A stretch of 64,000 nucleotides of DNA from Acanthaster planci (GCF_001949145.1 NW_019091398.1:1447908-1511907), one strand, 5' to 3'. Shown: positions 32,601-41,500, numbered from the stretch's first letter. Translations and numbers: made by a program. The notes: generated by a model from the letters alone, not told the origin.

Positions 32601-35600
32601 ATGGCCGCTGTAGTACACCTCTACGCTACCCTCGTTAGGTGAGTCGCCACCGATCAAACGAATGGGCACTGTACATTTCAGAACATAAAAATAAGCCTTT
32701 TTGGGGGAGAGAAAAAACTAATCTAGGAAAAGATTTAATTAAAATACAGTTGCTTCCAACGCATCATTGGAAGGTAAGGGAATATGATACAAATGGTACT
32801 TACTGATTTTTAAGGTGAAGGAAGAAGATTCTAATAAAAATTGGCATGTTGTTTTTGAAATTACAAATATGTACAAGTTCAGCTAACAGCTCCCCCTGAA
32901 AACACTTTCTGGTTCCCCCTCGAAATTTTAATTACGTTACACCAAGGACACGTAGAATCACCCACCTGTTGGAGGAGGTACAAGGTGACAAGTTACTCCA
33001 ACGTCATAGTAATGGTTGCAACCTGAATTCACATACCATCCGCTGTGCTCACATTGGTCAATACTTGATTCATTGCCATGGCATGCAACATTGGTAAGGA
33101 GAATAGGTCCAGATCCACGACCAAAGTGAGCATACTTCCAGGCTTGGGATGCAGACGGGTAGCCCAGCTGCCGACAGATGACGTTGGCATCTCTAATGGT
33201 CCACTCACGGTGACAGACTGTACCCCAATGGCACTTAAAGTAGACTTCTACTCTCCCTTCGTTAGATGTACTGCCATTAACAAGGCGTACTGAAACTGAA
33301 AAAAGAGGAGGGTAGACGTATATTTTCATCATTTCCCTTCAGGATACATTCATTCTTGTCTCTATACACTCTAAAAACACCTGGGTCAGACTTTCCAGGT
33401 GAAATTATGACCTATTTTGGGTCTGACCCGGGTGTTTTTGGAGTGTAACGGCATTTACCTGGGGATGGACTCAGAATGTTGCAAGTCACTCCAGCATCCT
33501 TGTCATGGTTGCAGTTATTAATCGACCACCCACTGTGATCGCATTGATCGATGCTCGATTCAGTGCCATTACAAGTGACATTGTGCAGAACAATTAGTCC
33601 CGATCCTTCTCCAAAATAACCATTCAGGTGGGCTACTGACGCAGAAGGGTAGCCAAGCTGTCTACAGATGACATTGGCGTCCTCAATGTCCCAGCCATCA
33701 TCACAGACGGTGCCCCACTGGTTACGGTAGTACACTTCCACTCTGCCTTCATATGAAGTAGAACCGTTGACAAGACGTAGTGGAACTGTAGAAGAATCAA
33801 CATTGTGGTTTTCGCATCAAAAGGTATATTGTAAACTGTCTTTACCAAAGGGGTCATATGCTCTCCCCCCCCAAAAAAAGAGCCACAACCTTTTTTATAT
33901 GAGCGAAAGCTTTGTGGGGTCTATTTTATCTCCCTTCCTCAAAAAGTTTCCCGAAATGTAGCCTCGAAAGGCCATAAAAACAGTTACAGGAAAACGTTTA
34001 TTTTTCCTTCCAACCCAGGTTTGTCCCCATTGGTTCTTAATCCATCTTTCACCCTGCTTAAACTCAATAATAGCCTTGAATATCTGGGGTATTTAATAAA
34101 CCTGCAATGAATACAGAAAAGGGATCATTTTCTCGTTTGTTCCCCTCTATTTGGATGTTTTGACGATGTTTCTGTAATTTTTAGTGCCACGTGCACTTGA
34201 ACTATTGAAATTTCTAAATTAATTACGTAATGCGTCACATGATATGATAACGTCACGTAAAGAATCCGATCGTCAAAAACTTACTGGGGGAAGTAGTATC
34301 GCCATTACAAGTCACTCCAATGTCGTACGCGTGACTGCATCCGTTATAGTAATCATACCATCCTCTATGATCACACTGCTCAATACTCGATTCAGTTCCA
34401 TCACAGACAACATTGGCTAGCACAACCGGGCCTGACCCTTGTCCAAAGTGAGCCCTTCGCCAGACCTGAGATGCAGACGGATAGCCAAGGCTGCGGCAAA
34501 TAACATTAGCGTTTGAGATTGTCCACACGTTTGAATAATCACAGATTGTACCCCAGTTGCATTCGTAGTAGAGCTCAACTCTTCCTTCACTAGGCACGTT
34601 CCCACCAACAAGACGAACAGGAACTGGTAAGATAAGAAGACTTTAGATGTTCATCGTAGGATACAAGATACTTGGTTGACTAAGCACTACAGTGCCCTGG
34701 TTGTATAAACAATTTGCTGTATTTTTGAACACCACTGCTTGCATGTAATTAATTAAAAAGTATCGTCTTGAGTGAAGTGTGATGGGGACTGATTTTACAA
34801 CAGAGGATATTTGAAAACCCACTTGCTCGATACTCTTGACTTGCGTCAGGATTAAAATGCATACAAAGTCTAACATCTGCCTCTTAAACTCACACTGTCC
34901 TCAATGACTTACCTGAAGAGGGGGCTGTAACATCACACGTTACTCCAACATCTGAAGTGTGATAACAATTATGACTGAACCATCCACTGTGAGTGCACTG
35001 GTCGATGCTGATTTCATGCCCAGTACAGTCAACTAAGTCCAAGAGGATCGGTCCTGATCCTTGTCCAAAATGTGCGCTGTACCAAGCTTGGGAAGCAGAC
35101 GGGTAGCCAAGCTGTCGACAGATGACGTTGGCATCTTTGATACTCCAGCGTCGCTGGCAGATTGTACCCCAGTTGCATCTGTAGTACACTTCTACTCTTC
35201 CCTCATTTGGTGCATTTCCATTCACTAGACGCACTGGAACTGAACACAATTAAACCAAACAAGCAATAATGCAGAAATTCTTCCCATCGTGATGGTGGAA
35301 AACCGAAAACCGGCTTTCTAACGGAATTGCTCAGGGTTAACCAAATTACCTGGCGTAGATGTCGATTCTTCAACTGGCTCCCCACAAGTCACTCCAACAT
35401 CTCTCGAATGACTGCAGTTATTACTGATCCACCCTTCGTGCTCACACTGATCTATCCTTGATTCGCTACCATTACATGTAACACTGTTCAGAAAGATTTG
35501 CCCCGATCCTTGACCGAAGTGAGCATTCTTCCAGACCTGAGACGCAGGAGGGAAGCCTAGTTGTCGACAGATCACACTGGCTTCTTCATCAAGGCTCCAG

Positions 35601-37827
35601 CCATCATCGCAGACTGTACCCCACTGACCATCATGGTAAATCTCTACTCGCCCCTCAAAAGGATTATTACCATTAGTAAGGCGAACTGGACCTGAAATAA
35701 AATCACAAGTTTGGTTGCATTTTTTTGTCACCCATGTAAGCATATTTTAACTGCATGCGCCTTTCAACGCTCAAAAATTTAGAATGTAAAAATAACTCAG
35801 GAAAGTTTTAATATCATTGTTCCCACGCACCTTCTTAAAACTTTACAGTTATAAATTCCACAGTGGCTACAACGAAACGGTGTTTAATCCAAACGAGAGA
35901 TTTACAGTCCTGATACGAATTCTCAACTCACTTGGGTTGGCAGATGTAGTGTTGCAAGTCACCCCTACATCATATCTATGATACCGGCAACCGTGATTAT
36001 ACCATCCACTGTGATCGCATTGTTCAATGCTTGATTCACTACCATGACAGACAACACTGGTGAGGAGAATCGGTCCAGATCCTCCACCAAATTGAGCATT
36101 CCGCCAGGATTGGGTTGCGGAAGGGTAGCCAAGCTGACGACAGACAACATTTGCCTCATCGATACCCCAGTGACCACCGCAGATGGTACCCCAATCGCAG
36201 CGGTAGAACACTTCCACTGTACCCTCATTTGGCATGCGTCCACCAACAAGACGAACTACCGCTGTAAAGAGTCACAATATTTGGAAATCCAATAGTACTC
36301 GTTAGTATATCAGCAGAATGTGGTCGGTTTCTGTTTTCTTTGCAATGTGGTTAGGATTTTAGAATTCCTGAAACTACCCTTAGGCTAAAAGAAATTTACA
36401 AAAGGTCAAAGTACATTTGCGGGGAGCAACCAAAGCTTATGATGGCAAGACAAGCGAACACTAAAGGCAGGAGGCAAAACCCATCCCTCAACGTCTTTTC
36501 TATATCACTGTGTTGGTTTTTTCTTTTAGGTTTTTTTTTTTTTACAAGCCAATCTTTCCAGATTTTTTTGATATTTTTCTTCATTTTGAAACCAATTTTG
36601 TGTAAATCCAGCCTATTGCACTCACGCAATCCGCTTTCAAGCTTGCCGAAGCATCTATTGACGTGCCGCAGCGAAGTGTAGGCGAGTTAACACGCATGGC
36701 AATCAACAGTGTGCGTTGACACAAATTTTTCTGGGTTTAATAACTGTTGGGCTATTTCTGGGTGTTTAATGCGTGTTAAGTGTCACAAAACGCGGGCATG
36801 GGACATCAGAGTTCTTAAGGAGGGCGGTCCCTCCCCCTTCTGCGGCAGTGGGATTGTCCGAAAGTACCAGCTCTTGTAGGACTGAGTAACTTTACAGGCG
36901 GTTTCTAAAGCTCGAATATCACTCTACTTCGCCAAGCGTATGGAACAAGTTTTTAATAATTACACCAACGAAGGCCTAAAAATTAATAATGAACCTGACT
37001 TCGCATCCAAGGTCACCAGGACAGTTTTAACTGTTCCCTGTTAAACTCTACTGAAAGCACTATACATCGTGTACCTGGAAAGGCTACAGTTGTTTCGCAC
37101 GTCACCCCGACGTCACTATTATGATTGCAGTAGTGATTAATCCATCCCGTATGATCACACTGATCAATGTTGGTTTCATATCCATCGCATTGAACATTAT
37201 TGAGGAAAATTGGGCCTGAGCCTCGACCAAAATGAGCACCACGCCAGGCCTGGGATGCAGAACGGTAGCCAAGTTGTCTGCAGACGACACTGGCCTCCCT
37301 GATGCTCCAGCCACTGTGGCAAATTGTTCCCCACTGGTTTTGGTAGGAAATTTCTACTCTCCCTTCACTGGGTGTGTTTCCATTCACCAAACGCACTGGC
37401 ACTGTAGGTTATGACACAAGAATGACACGAATGGTATAAAAAACTGTTGTACCGAAAGTTGGTTAACTACATCCTGTCATTTAGAACTCCATATGAAATA
37501 TCTTCATGCAGTCTTGCTTCCGATACAAAGGTTAATTACCAGCTCATTGCTAGACTACATTTCCTAAAAATATTGACATAACTGTAAAGACATAACTGTA
37601 GGTAGGCGGCAACTGGTTCATTTTTCGCAGCTATACGCTTGCGAAAAAAATGGCTTAGATTCGATACTGCTATTTACAGAAGAGGAAAATATTAGGAGAA
37701 AAATATATAGAGTCTCACAAAGTTTATACTTACCTGCGTTAACATGATGATCGCAAAGGGTAGCACATGAAAAAGCAAATAGTATCACGGGCAACAATGG
37801 GTCTGATTTTGTTGCAGTTAGACCCAT
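20418..37827 (-). CDS. Gene B: 14xSRCR - 3xHYR - HRM - GAIN/GPS adhesion-type GPCR
   Basis: Thirty minus-strand exons were placed by splice consensus and phase. The order is signal peptide, SRCR domains 1-14 (one exon each, all phase 1-1), HYR 1-3, a two-exon HRM-like region, a GAIN domain in three main exons, a GPS exon, helices 1-7 in five exons, and a C-tail ending at 20418. The protein should be a cell-surface adhesion GPCR, self-cleaved at the GPS, with a very long scavenger-receptor stalk for binding surface or microbial ligands (role inferred from SRCR families). SRCR exon 11 is frameshifted. Without it the exons sum to 7,299 bases, an open frame of 2,432 residues. Gene C downstream-most half is the same exon by exon. 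Exon ends are predictions without transcript support. Confidence 0.85.
20719..20989 (-). CDS. Gene B helices 5, 6 and start of 7
   Basis: This 271-base exon (phase 2 to 0) has [45 protein letters not shown] and [13 protein letters not shown], the conserved class B2 W-x-F-G helix 6 motif, then [10 protein letters not shown]. About 211 bases of it are nearly identical to the gene C exon, far more than neighbouring exons. Confidence 0.93.
21077..21143 (-). CDS. Gene B helix 4 and extracellular loop 2 start
   Basis: This 67-base exon (phase 1 to 2) has [20 protein letters not shown]. It continues the helix 4 P-L-I-V pattern and leads into the Cys that opens the next exon. Confidence 0.85.
21269..21434 (-). 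CDS. Gene B helix 3 and second loop
   Basis: This 166-base exon (phase 0 to 1) has [20 protein letters not shown] and [14 protein letters not shown], the conserved Cys-x-x-x-A-x-x-x-H-Y, W and EA pattern of class B2 helix 3. The following KACVIAWG begins helix 4. Confidence 0.92.
21703..21802 (-). CDS. Gene B helix 2
   Basis: This 100-base exon (phase 2 to 0) has [20 protein letters not shown] and LLYIVFLAG. It is typical of adhesion GPCR helix 2 with a basic first loop. Confidence 0.9.
22182..22306 (-). CDS. Gene B helix 1
   Basis: This 125-base exon (phase 0 to 2) encodes the first membrane helix ([20 protein letters not shown], then LIIYLAIR), the class B2 S-xxG-x-x-x-S-I pattern. Confidence 0.9.
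22548..22640. repeat. Dispersed intronic repeat, copy 1
   Basis: This stretch in a gene B intron shares the phrases ccgaaatgta-gc and aaaggccataaaa, and a ttccttcc tail, with 33945-34025 in similar spacing. It is a short decayed repeat family of unknown type. Confidence 0.35.
23165..23338 (-). CDS. Gene B GPS cleavage exon
   Basis: This 174-base phase 0-0 exon contains the [17 protein letters not shown] and [16 protein letters not shown]. The conserved four Cys and two Trp are present. Cleavage is expected between Ala and Thr in H-A-T (the family usually has H-L-T). That leaves TNFAILL as the tethered agonist. Confidence 0.92.
23554..23744 (-). CDS. Gene B GAIN domain, part 3
   Basis: This 191-base exon (phase 1 to 0) encodes GAIN subdomain B strands: [40 protein letters not shown]. 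The gene C exon has the same length. Confidence 0.88.
24062..24473 (-). CDS. Gene B GAIN domain, part 2
   Basis: This 412-base exon (phase 0 to 1) starts [12 protein letters not shown]. It continues with ESVE-like [22 protein letters not shown] and [10 protein letters not shown], the helix-to-strand transition of GAIN. It aligns along its length with the 391-base gene C exon. Confidence 0.85.
24630..24773 (-). CDS. Gene B GAIN domain, part 1
   Basis: This 144-base phase 0-0 exon encodes helices of GAIN subdomain A ([20 protein letters not shown], then [16 protein letters not shown]). The SNIL-N-V pattern is typical of adhesion GPCRs. Confidence 0.8.
24914..25041 (-). CDS. Gene B HRM-like region, part 2
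   Basis: This 128-base exon runs from phase 1 to phase 0 and has [19 protein letters not shown] and EPRGCG. It completes the Cys and Trp pattern of the HRM-like region. The matching gene C exon has exactly the same length. Confidence 0.75.
25175..25276 (-). CDS. Gene B HRM-like region, part 1
   Basis: This 102-base phase 1-1 exon encodes [20 protein letters not shown] and then [10 protein letters not shown]. The tWP-x4-G pattern and cysteines are typical of the hormone-receptor-like module that precedes GAIN in adhesion GPCRs. The fold call is by pattern only. Confidence 0.7.
25378..25611 (-). CDS. Gene B HYR 3
   Basis: This 234-base phase 1-1 exon has [33 protein letters not shown] and LTCSFFVTV. 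Length, phase and sequence match HYR 4 of gene C (also 234 bases; TGW-GPTN-TSN-NP-DVFLIG shared). This is the first exon of the block common to both genes. Confidence 0.88.
25746..26021 (-). CDS. Gene B HYR 2
   Basis: This 276-base phase 1-1 exon has [26 protein letters not shown] and a closing [17 protein letters not shown], the classical HYR end (D-x-x-G-N-x-x-x-C). It pairs with HYR 3 of gene C, which has the same SYSW-PPV-DNS core. Confidence 0.88.
26200..27310 (+). mobile_element. LINE (non-LTR) retrotransposon fragment with internal deletion
   Basis: The plus strand encodes reverse-transcriptase motifs: KACGPDNIP (about 26310), a VPVPKSG and LRPIALTD stretch (about 26470-26520), [29 protein letters not shown] and YAGVPQGTK (about 26880). 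Immediately after, the text jumps to a C-terminal tail ([15 protein letters not shown]) without the YADD region, so about half of the reverse transcriptase is deleted. The 3' end finishes near 27310 with a LINE-like tail (cagcctctggctgctattaa). It is 5'-truncated and sits in the intron between HYR 1 and HYR 2 of gene B, in the opposite direction. Confidence 0.8.
27325..27606 (-). CDS. Gene B HYR 1
   Basis: This 282-base phase 1-1 exon encodes a hyalin repeat. It has [17 protein letters not shown], then VSVSDNSG, and a closing stretch with [11 protein letters not shown] is an immunoglobulin-like fold of extracellular adhesion proteins. The typical final Y-A-D-G-N core is altered ([10 protein letters not shown]). 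Confidence 0.85.
28080..28418 (-). CDS. Gene B SRCR 14
   Basis: This 339-base phase 1-1 exon has [48 protein letters not shown] and DAGVTC. It is the extra-Cys subtype and the last SRCR before the HYR exons. Confidence 0.9.
28731..29066 (-). CDS. Gene B SRCR 13
   Basis: This 336-base phase 1-1 exon has [46 protein letters not shown] and GAGVTCGE. It has six cysteines. A second acceptor six bases further in would only remove two residues. Two residues are missing before VACNG compared with its neighbours. Confidence 0.88.
29315..29644 (-). CDS. Gene B SRCR 12
   Basis: This 330-base phase 1-1 exon has [48 protein letters not shown] and DVGVTC. It is the extra-Cys subtype with seven cysteines. 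It directly follows another extra-Cys domain (the broken SRCR 11). Confidence 0.9.
30038..30372 (-). pseudogene. Gene B SRCR 11, frameshifted exon
   Basis: The exon begins normally ([16 protein letters not shown]) but is 335 bases long, not a multiple of three. A two-base excess (or one-base loss) just before the CRQLGY position near 30255 moves the frame. After it, the correct SRCR text continues in another frame ([32 protein letters not shown]). The WGTIC motif also reads WGNIGG, lacking its Cys. Splice sites still look good. Because the flanking phases are 1-1, skipping this exon keeps gene B in frame. It is either a decaying exon or an assembly error. Confidence 0.8.
30801..31139 (-). CDS. 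Gene B SRCR 10
   Basis: This 339-base phase 1-1 exon has [47 protein letters not shown] and DVGVTCGE. It has six cysteines and resembles SRCR 3 and 13. Confidence 0.9.
31615..31944 (-). CDS. Gene B SRCR 9, lacking two conserved cysteines
   Basis: This 330-base phase 1-1 exon has [43 protein letters not shown] and VGVEC. The Cys of WGTIC is replaced by Ala. The Cys that should follow the SGW segment is replaced within a run of tyrosines. In SRCR folds these two normally form one disulfide, so both partners were lost together. The extra upstream Cys is kept. Confidence 0.88.
32339..32668 (-). CDS. Gene B SRCR 8
   Basis: This 330-base phase 1-1 exon has [47 protein letters not shown] and DVGVVC. 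It has six cysteines and no extra Cys. Confidence 0.9.
32966..33295 (-). CDS. Gene B SRCR 7
   Basis: This 330-base phase 1-1 exon has [48 protein letters not shown] and DVGVTC. It is the extra-Cys subtype with seven cysteines. Confidence 0.9.
33367..33445. mobile_element. 79-base MITE-like palindrome with TA flanks
   Basis: Ends at 33367-33390 and 33422-33445 are inverted copies with few differences (CACTCTAAAAACACC and its inverse). TA dinucleotides flank both ends, as in Tc1/mariner-type insertions. It lies in the intron just after SRCR 6. Confidence 0.6.
33459..33785 (-). CDS. Gene B SRCR 6
   Basis: This 327-base phase 1-1 exon has [45 protein letters not shown] and DAGVTC. It has six cysteines and no extra Cys. 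Its splice donor is only about a dozen bases from a small inverted-repeat element at 33367-33445. Confidence 0.9.
33945..34025. repeat. Dispersed intronic repeat, copy 2
   Basis: This is the partner of 22548-22640, in the intron between SRCR 5 and SRCR 6. Confidence 0.35.
34285..34623 (-). CDS. Gene B SRCR 5
   Basis: This 339-base phase 1-1 exon has [50 protein letters not shown] and DIGVTC. It is an extra-Cys subtype with a short insertion after WGTIC. The donor is CCA|gtaagt. Confidence 0.9.
34913..35239 (-). CDS. Gene B SRCR 4
   Basis: This 327-base phase 1-1 exon has [48 protein letters not shown] and DVGVTC. It carries the extra Cys before WGTIC and has seven cysteines in all. Confidence 0.9.
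35350..35691 (-). CDS. Gene B SRCR 3
   Basis: This 342-base phase 1-1 exon has [47 protein letters not shown] and DVGVTCGE. It has six cysteines. It shares the PPASQ and TCGE signature with SRCR 10 and 13. A Ser/Thr-rich tail follows the domain. Confidence 0.9.
35932..36261 (-). CDS. Gene B SRCR 2
   Basis: This 330-base phase 1-1 exon has [47 protein letters not shown] and DVGVTC. It carries the extra Cys two residues before WGTIC, giving seven cysteines. Confidence 0.9.
37075..37401 (-). CDS. Gene B SRCR 1
   Basis: This 327-base phase 1-1 exon opens with VPVRLVNG and has [37 protein letters not shown] and DVGVTC. It has six cysteines (group A pattern) and an Asn-Gln before WGTIC, so it belongs to the subtype without the extra Cys. 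Confidence 0.9.
37734..37827 (-). CDS. Gene B exon 1: signal peptide
   Basis: The ATG at 37827 begins [19 protein letters not shown], a clear hydrophobic secretion signal, and continues to a CAG|gtaagt donor in phase 1. The join to the next exon gives [10 protein letters not shown], so the first SRCR follows directly after the predicted cleavage region. A TTG two codons upstream is in frame, but the ATG is the natural start. Confidence 0.75.
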
Positions 37828-38950
37828 GTTCAATGGTAAGACAAATTGACTTTGTAATAAAGGTGAATCCTACAGATGTGTTATGACCGTAAGCTGACTG
37901 GTACTATCGATGCTAACTTCTTAACTATATGATTGGCCGTTCGGCTTGGTCAAGTCTAACGTGGAGCATCCAACGCTGCAACACTGCTTGTGTGGAGTAC
38001 GCGACTTAGGGATATATGGGGGTGTCGTGTAGCTTTTCTTTGCGCAACAGGCTATTTTAGTTCTTTCATTGAAATGGTAGGCTTGACTGAGGTCACTATT
38101 CAAATCTTTGCGAGTTGGTACTTCTACGGTAAAATCCCTAAAAGTACAGGGAAAACTCACTGATCCGTTATAAAAACATAATAGGTGCCTAGTACGCGGA
38201 GAAACAGACACGAAGTTCTTTTTAAGTGCGCACTTGAAGGTCTAGTGCTTCCGCATACATGAACTAGCATAATTTAGTCAATAGCGGTGTTCTATGACTT
38301 AACTTGATGTGTAACACAAGGAGAAACAGTTTTGTCTGGACCCTTTTAACAAACTTGTTCATTGAGATATTTGTGAAATTAAGGCAATCAATTTTGTTTC
38401 CATCTGGACTCATTTTATGAAGATCTTCGTTGTGTACGCTCTCCTATGTTGTTCATTTCAGTAATAACATACGGGACAGTATATAAACGATGTGCTTTTT
38501 GCACGATTGTCTTTTAAGTTCGCCCAGAATGCAATGAAATCGAACGACGTTGTTTATGGAAAAACAATGGAAAGGAAACGTTCAACAAGATTCTGTCAGT
38601 TCAATGACACGTACTCCATGTCACTCTAAAACGAGTTTCTGTTTGAATAGCATCAAAACTTCCATTTGGCCTGTACGAAACTAAACACACACGACAAATT
38701 GTACCGGTATGCGGAAATAGTTGGTGCTTTGTCATAAACACAAATGACTCTTGCACTGCTATAGAATAAAATAGAAATTTCAGGGACGTAGCAGCTCGAG
38801 GCAGACACACAACGTGCCCCAATTGGATGTATTCTTCTGTACAAAAATTATGCATGCACTTGTTACTTCCTAGATTACAGTAGTGCATTTTGTTGTGTGT
38901 GGTAATCAGTTGAAGAAACTGCATCATGTCCAGAATTGCCCGACTCGTTA
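37828..38950. other. Upstream region of gene B, nothing firm
   Basis: It should hold the 5' UTR and promoter of gene B. No TATA box stands out near 37860-37900. Minus-strand open frames of 96 and 108 codons (37921-38211, 38601-38927) have no recognisable domain. Confidence 0.35.
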
Positions 38951-38954
38951 TTAT

Positions 38955-39285
38955 AAAAAGAATGGATTACACTCAAATTTAAGGAAGTGTACTGGCTTCC
39001 AGTTAGCCTAAACGGGTTGTACTGAAGATTCTTTACATCACTTTTTTAATTTATCCGCCATGGTGAGTTAGCACAATGCCTCAAAGAATTAATATCGGTT
39101 CATCATACAACTAATATTTGAGCTAAATCTTGTGACGATGTGAAAAGGCTATTCCTGGGACAAATATATAAAGTATGCGTTTATCGTGAGTTTACAGTTT
39201 ACACCTCATGGAACAGACTGCCGATTTCGTGAAAATGTTGCTGAATTAGAGACTTCTACGATCGGAGCATGTTGATTTTAACTAT
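38955..39285 (+). mobile_element. Decayed LINE C-terminal remnant
   Basis: The plus strand gives LKEVYWLPVSLNGLY and, about 70 codons later, YTSWNRLPIS. These match the spaced HWLPV...WNSLP pattern at the C-terminus of CR1/L2-type LINE reverse transcriptases. Several stops interrupt it. The frame is consistent over about 300 bases. Confidence 0.5.
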
Positions 39286-39604
39286 TTGTAATTATAATTC
39301 GCCGACTTACTTATGATATATTTTAATGTCTTTCTGAAGCGTTTCGAGAATGTTATGTAAAAAGTTATAGGTCTATAAAGAACATATCATGATTGTATAC
39401 ATGCAATAAACCTCTTTGATATTCAAATTAATTAAAGTCCATAAGATGGCAACTATTCAATGTCAGGTTTGGCAGTGAAATAATCTTGAAGGAGCGCTAC
39501 CTGGACCTTAGCAGCACTTCAAACCACACAGGATGACGGTACCACGGTTACCGGTATCTCAAAATTCTGGACGCTCGAGGGGTCGGGTATGGTGTTCTAG
39601 GCCT

Positions 39605-39767
39605 ATATATCTGCCACAGTCCCCCCCCTCGGATCTCACCTCGCGTTATACCCAGCAAGAAATGAGACNTGACCAACACAAAGCGGGGGGGGGTTCTCTT
39701 CGTCTCATACCTTGCTGCATATGCCTCGCGTATCTCGCCTCGCGTATGTGCGCGTGGCAGATATAGA
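39605..39767. repeat. Imperfect foldback of about 160 bases
   Basis: The phrases tatatctgccac, a ctcgcg-containing stretch and gcaag-a-tgagac at 39605-39668 recur inverted at 39699-39767 around a G-rich loop. The single unknown base at 39669 lies at the arm end, which suggests an assembly problem at the hairpin. Confidence 0.45.
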
Positions 39768-39878
39768 ATAACCATTTCCCACGGTTCGTTAGTATAGCGG
39801 GAAATAATTGTCTTTGGAATTCGGGCAACACATTATGCGTATTTGGGTGTGCTAGTTACGTAACATGAGTTGTTTAAA

Positions 39879-40530
39879 ATGAACGTTCAAACTCAAGCTG
39901 CCTTTATCGAGGATCGAGTTAAGCAGGCCGTGGCAGGATCGCAAGTGACGCCCTATTGGACGAGCTTGACGATTTGATATCGGTCAAATTTTCAGTATTC
40001 GAGGGCAAAGTGAGCGACACCCAAAAGCAAATTTCCGACAATCAACTATCGAAAATTACACAAAATATTCTGACAAATGACAGCTACAGATTCAAACGTA
40101 AGAGCTGCGAAGATCAGTAGAAATTTAATGTCAAGGTCGCCAAGAAGCTGAAGGACGTGCAGTCCAATCTGGACAGCATGAGAGATTTCTACAAGCCGCC
40201 AAAGATGTGGCAGCTAGAAGGTATTTCATTGATTAGGCATCGTCAGAAGCTAATACAAATGGCTGATTCGTCTGATTCGGGATGGCGGGCAGTCACTGCG
40301 TACGAAACAAGCCCATTAGCGTCGGGCTCTGAAGACGAAAAGCGCATTAGTGGAGCTGAATTTAGAGCTGCGAAGAAGTTGAAGCTCGATCAAGCCAAGA
40401 GAGTAAGAAAACCAGCAGATTTTTTTCGTGGCCTACATCTGCAGAGCAGATCCCAGGACCACGGCTGCTCTGCAAGGCGGGTGTTTGCTTCGCATGTGGT
40501 CAGCCTGGTCACTGGAAACACAAGTGCTTC
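39879..40530 (+). pseudogene. DIRS gag-like protein, broken
   Basis: The ATG at 39879 opens a polar protein (MNVQTQAAFIEDRVKQAVAG). After a frameshift it continues through KVAKKLKDVQSNLDSMRDFY and a SGSEDEKRI segment at 40157-40440. In a shifted frame at 40486-40527 there is a zinc knuckle, CFACGQPGHWKHKC (C-x2-C-x4-H-x4-C). At least two frame changes and one stop break it. In intact elements it packages the RNA. Confidence 0.65.
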
Positions 40531-40699
40531 ATCAAACAGCTAGGAAAGAGCGATAAGATAAGTGATGAGTTCCTTTCCCTTGAACGAATGCAGGGTGCTG
40601 ACCAAATAGCATCTGGGCAGGTTTTGATAAAGAAACTATTGTGCAAATTGATTTGATTTCACCAGTTGGTCGTTTGAAAAATTCGGTAACAAAGTAATA

Positions 40700-41500
40700 T
40701 GATGTTAAGGTTAACTTTTATGTTCAAACAGTTCTTAAGGATGGATACATTATCCCATTCAAGAAGCTCAAGAGGCTTTTCTTTTAAATAATAATCAGTC
40801 GGCGATTCAAAATGCTACTTTTGTTTCAGAGGAGATTGAAAAGCTAAAAAAAAGCTGTATTTCAGAATGTGATCAAAAGCCCACAGGTGTCAATCCTTTG
40901 ACCGTTGTTTTTAGTAAAAGCGGGAAAGCTAAGCTCGTTCTGGATTGCAGAAATTTGAATCCCCATCTGGCACAATTAAAGTTCAAATAAGAAGATGTTT
41001 CTACAGCGAGGCAGATTTTTCGGCAGGGTGATTTTTGTTCACATTCGACCTAAAATCCGCGTATCGTCATATTGAAATTTTAACCAGTCATAGGACTTAC
41101 CTTGGTTTTGCATGAAACAAAGGGACACATATGTTTTTATAAATTTAATGCACTGCCCTTTGGCCTGGCTATTGCACCCTTCATTTTCACAAAGATGATG
41201 AAAACAGTGATTTCCTTTTATGGTCAAAAGGTCATAGAGTTGTCATGTATTTGGACGACGGTATCACAGGAGGTGATAATTTTCAAGTAGCAGTAAACCT
41301 AAGTCAAGAAATCCACAAGTTGTTGCAAGATTGGGATTCTGTGTTTGGGAACCTTCCCATTGGTTGGTGTTCAAGTGGTCCATGTCCTCAGGTACATTGC
41401 ATGCAGCAAGTACAAGAATAGATGGAGTGGAAGAGGCTCTTGATTGTCTCCTCAAACTATTGGAAATGGATAATTGCAATCTGGTTTCAGCTAGGTAGTT
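40700..41500 (+). pseudogene. DIRS reverse transcriptase, broken
   Basis: Fragments in more than one frame show VFSKSGKAKLVLDCRNLN (about 40910), a DLKSAYRHIEI segment (about 41050), FYKFNALPFGLAIAPFIFTK (about 41130-41190) and a VMYLDDG remnant (about 41245). They are in the order and spacing of DIRS-type reverse transcriptases. Stops and frame changes inactivate it. Confidence 0.75.

Noticed and set aside
28119-36249. Additional open frames overlapping the SRCR exons in other frames and on the plus strand
   Set aside because: They are shadows of the repeated SRCR coding sequence. They recur at every SRCR exon and lack any motif of their own.
37921-38927. Minus-strand frames of 96 and 108 codons upstream of gene B
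   Set aside because: No domain, no signal and no phase-compatible splice sites leading to gene B exon 1, which has its own ATG.
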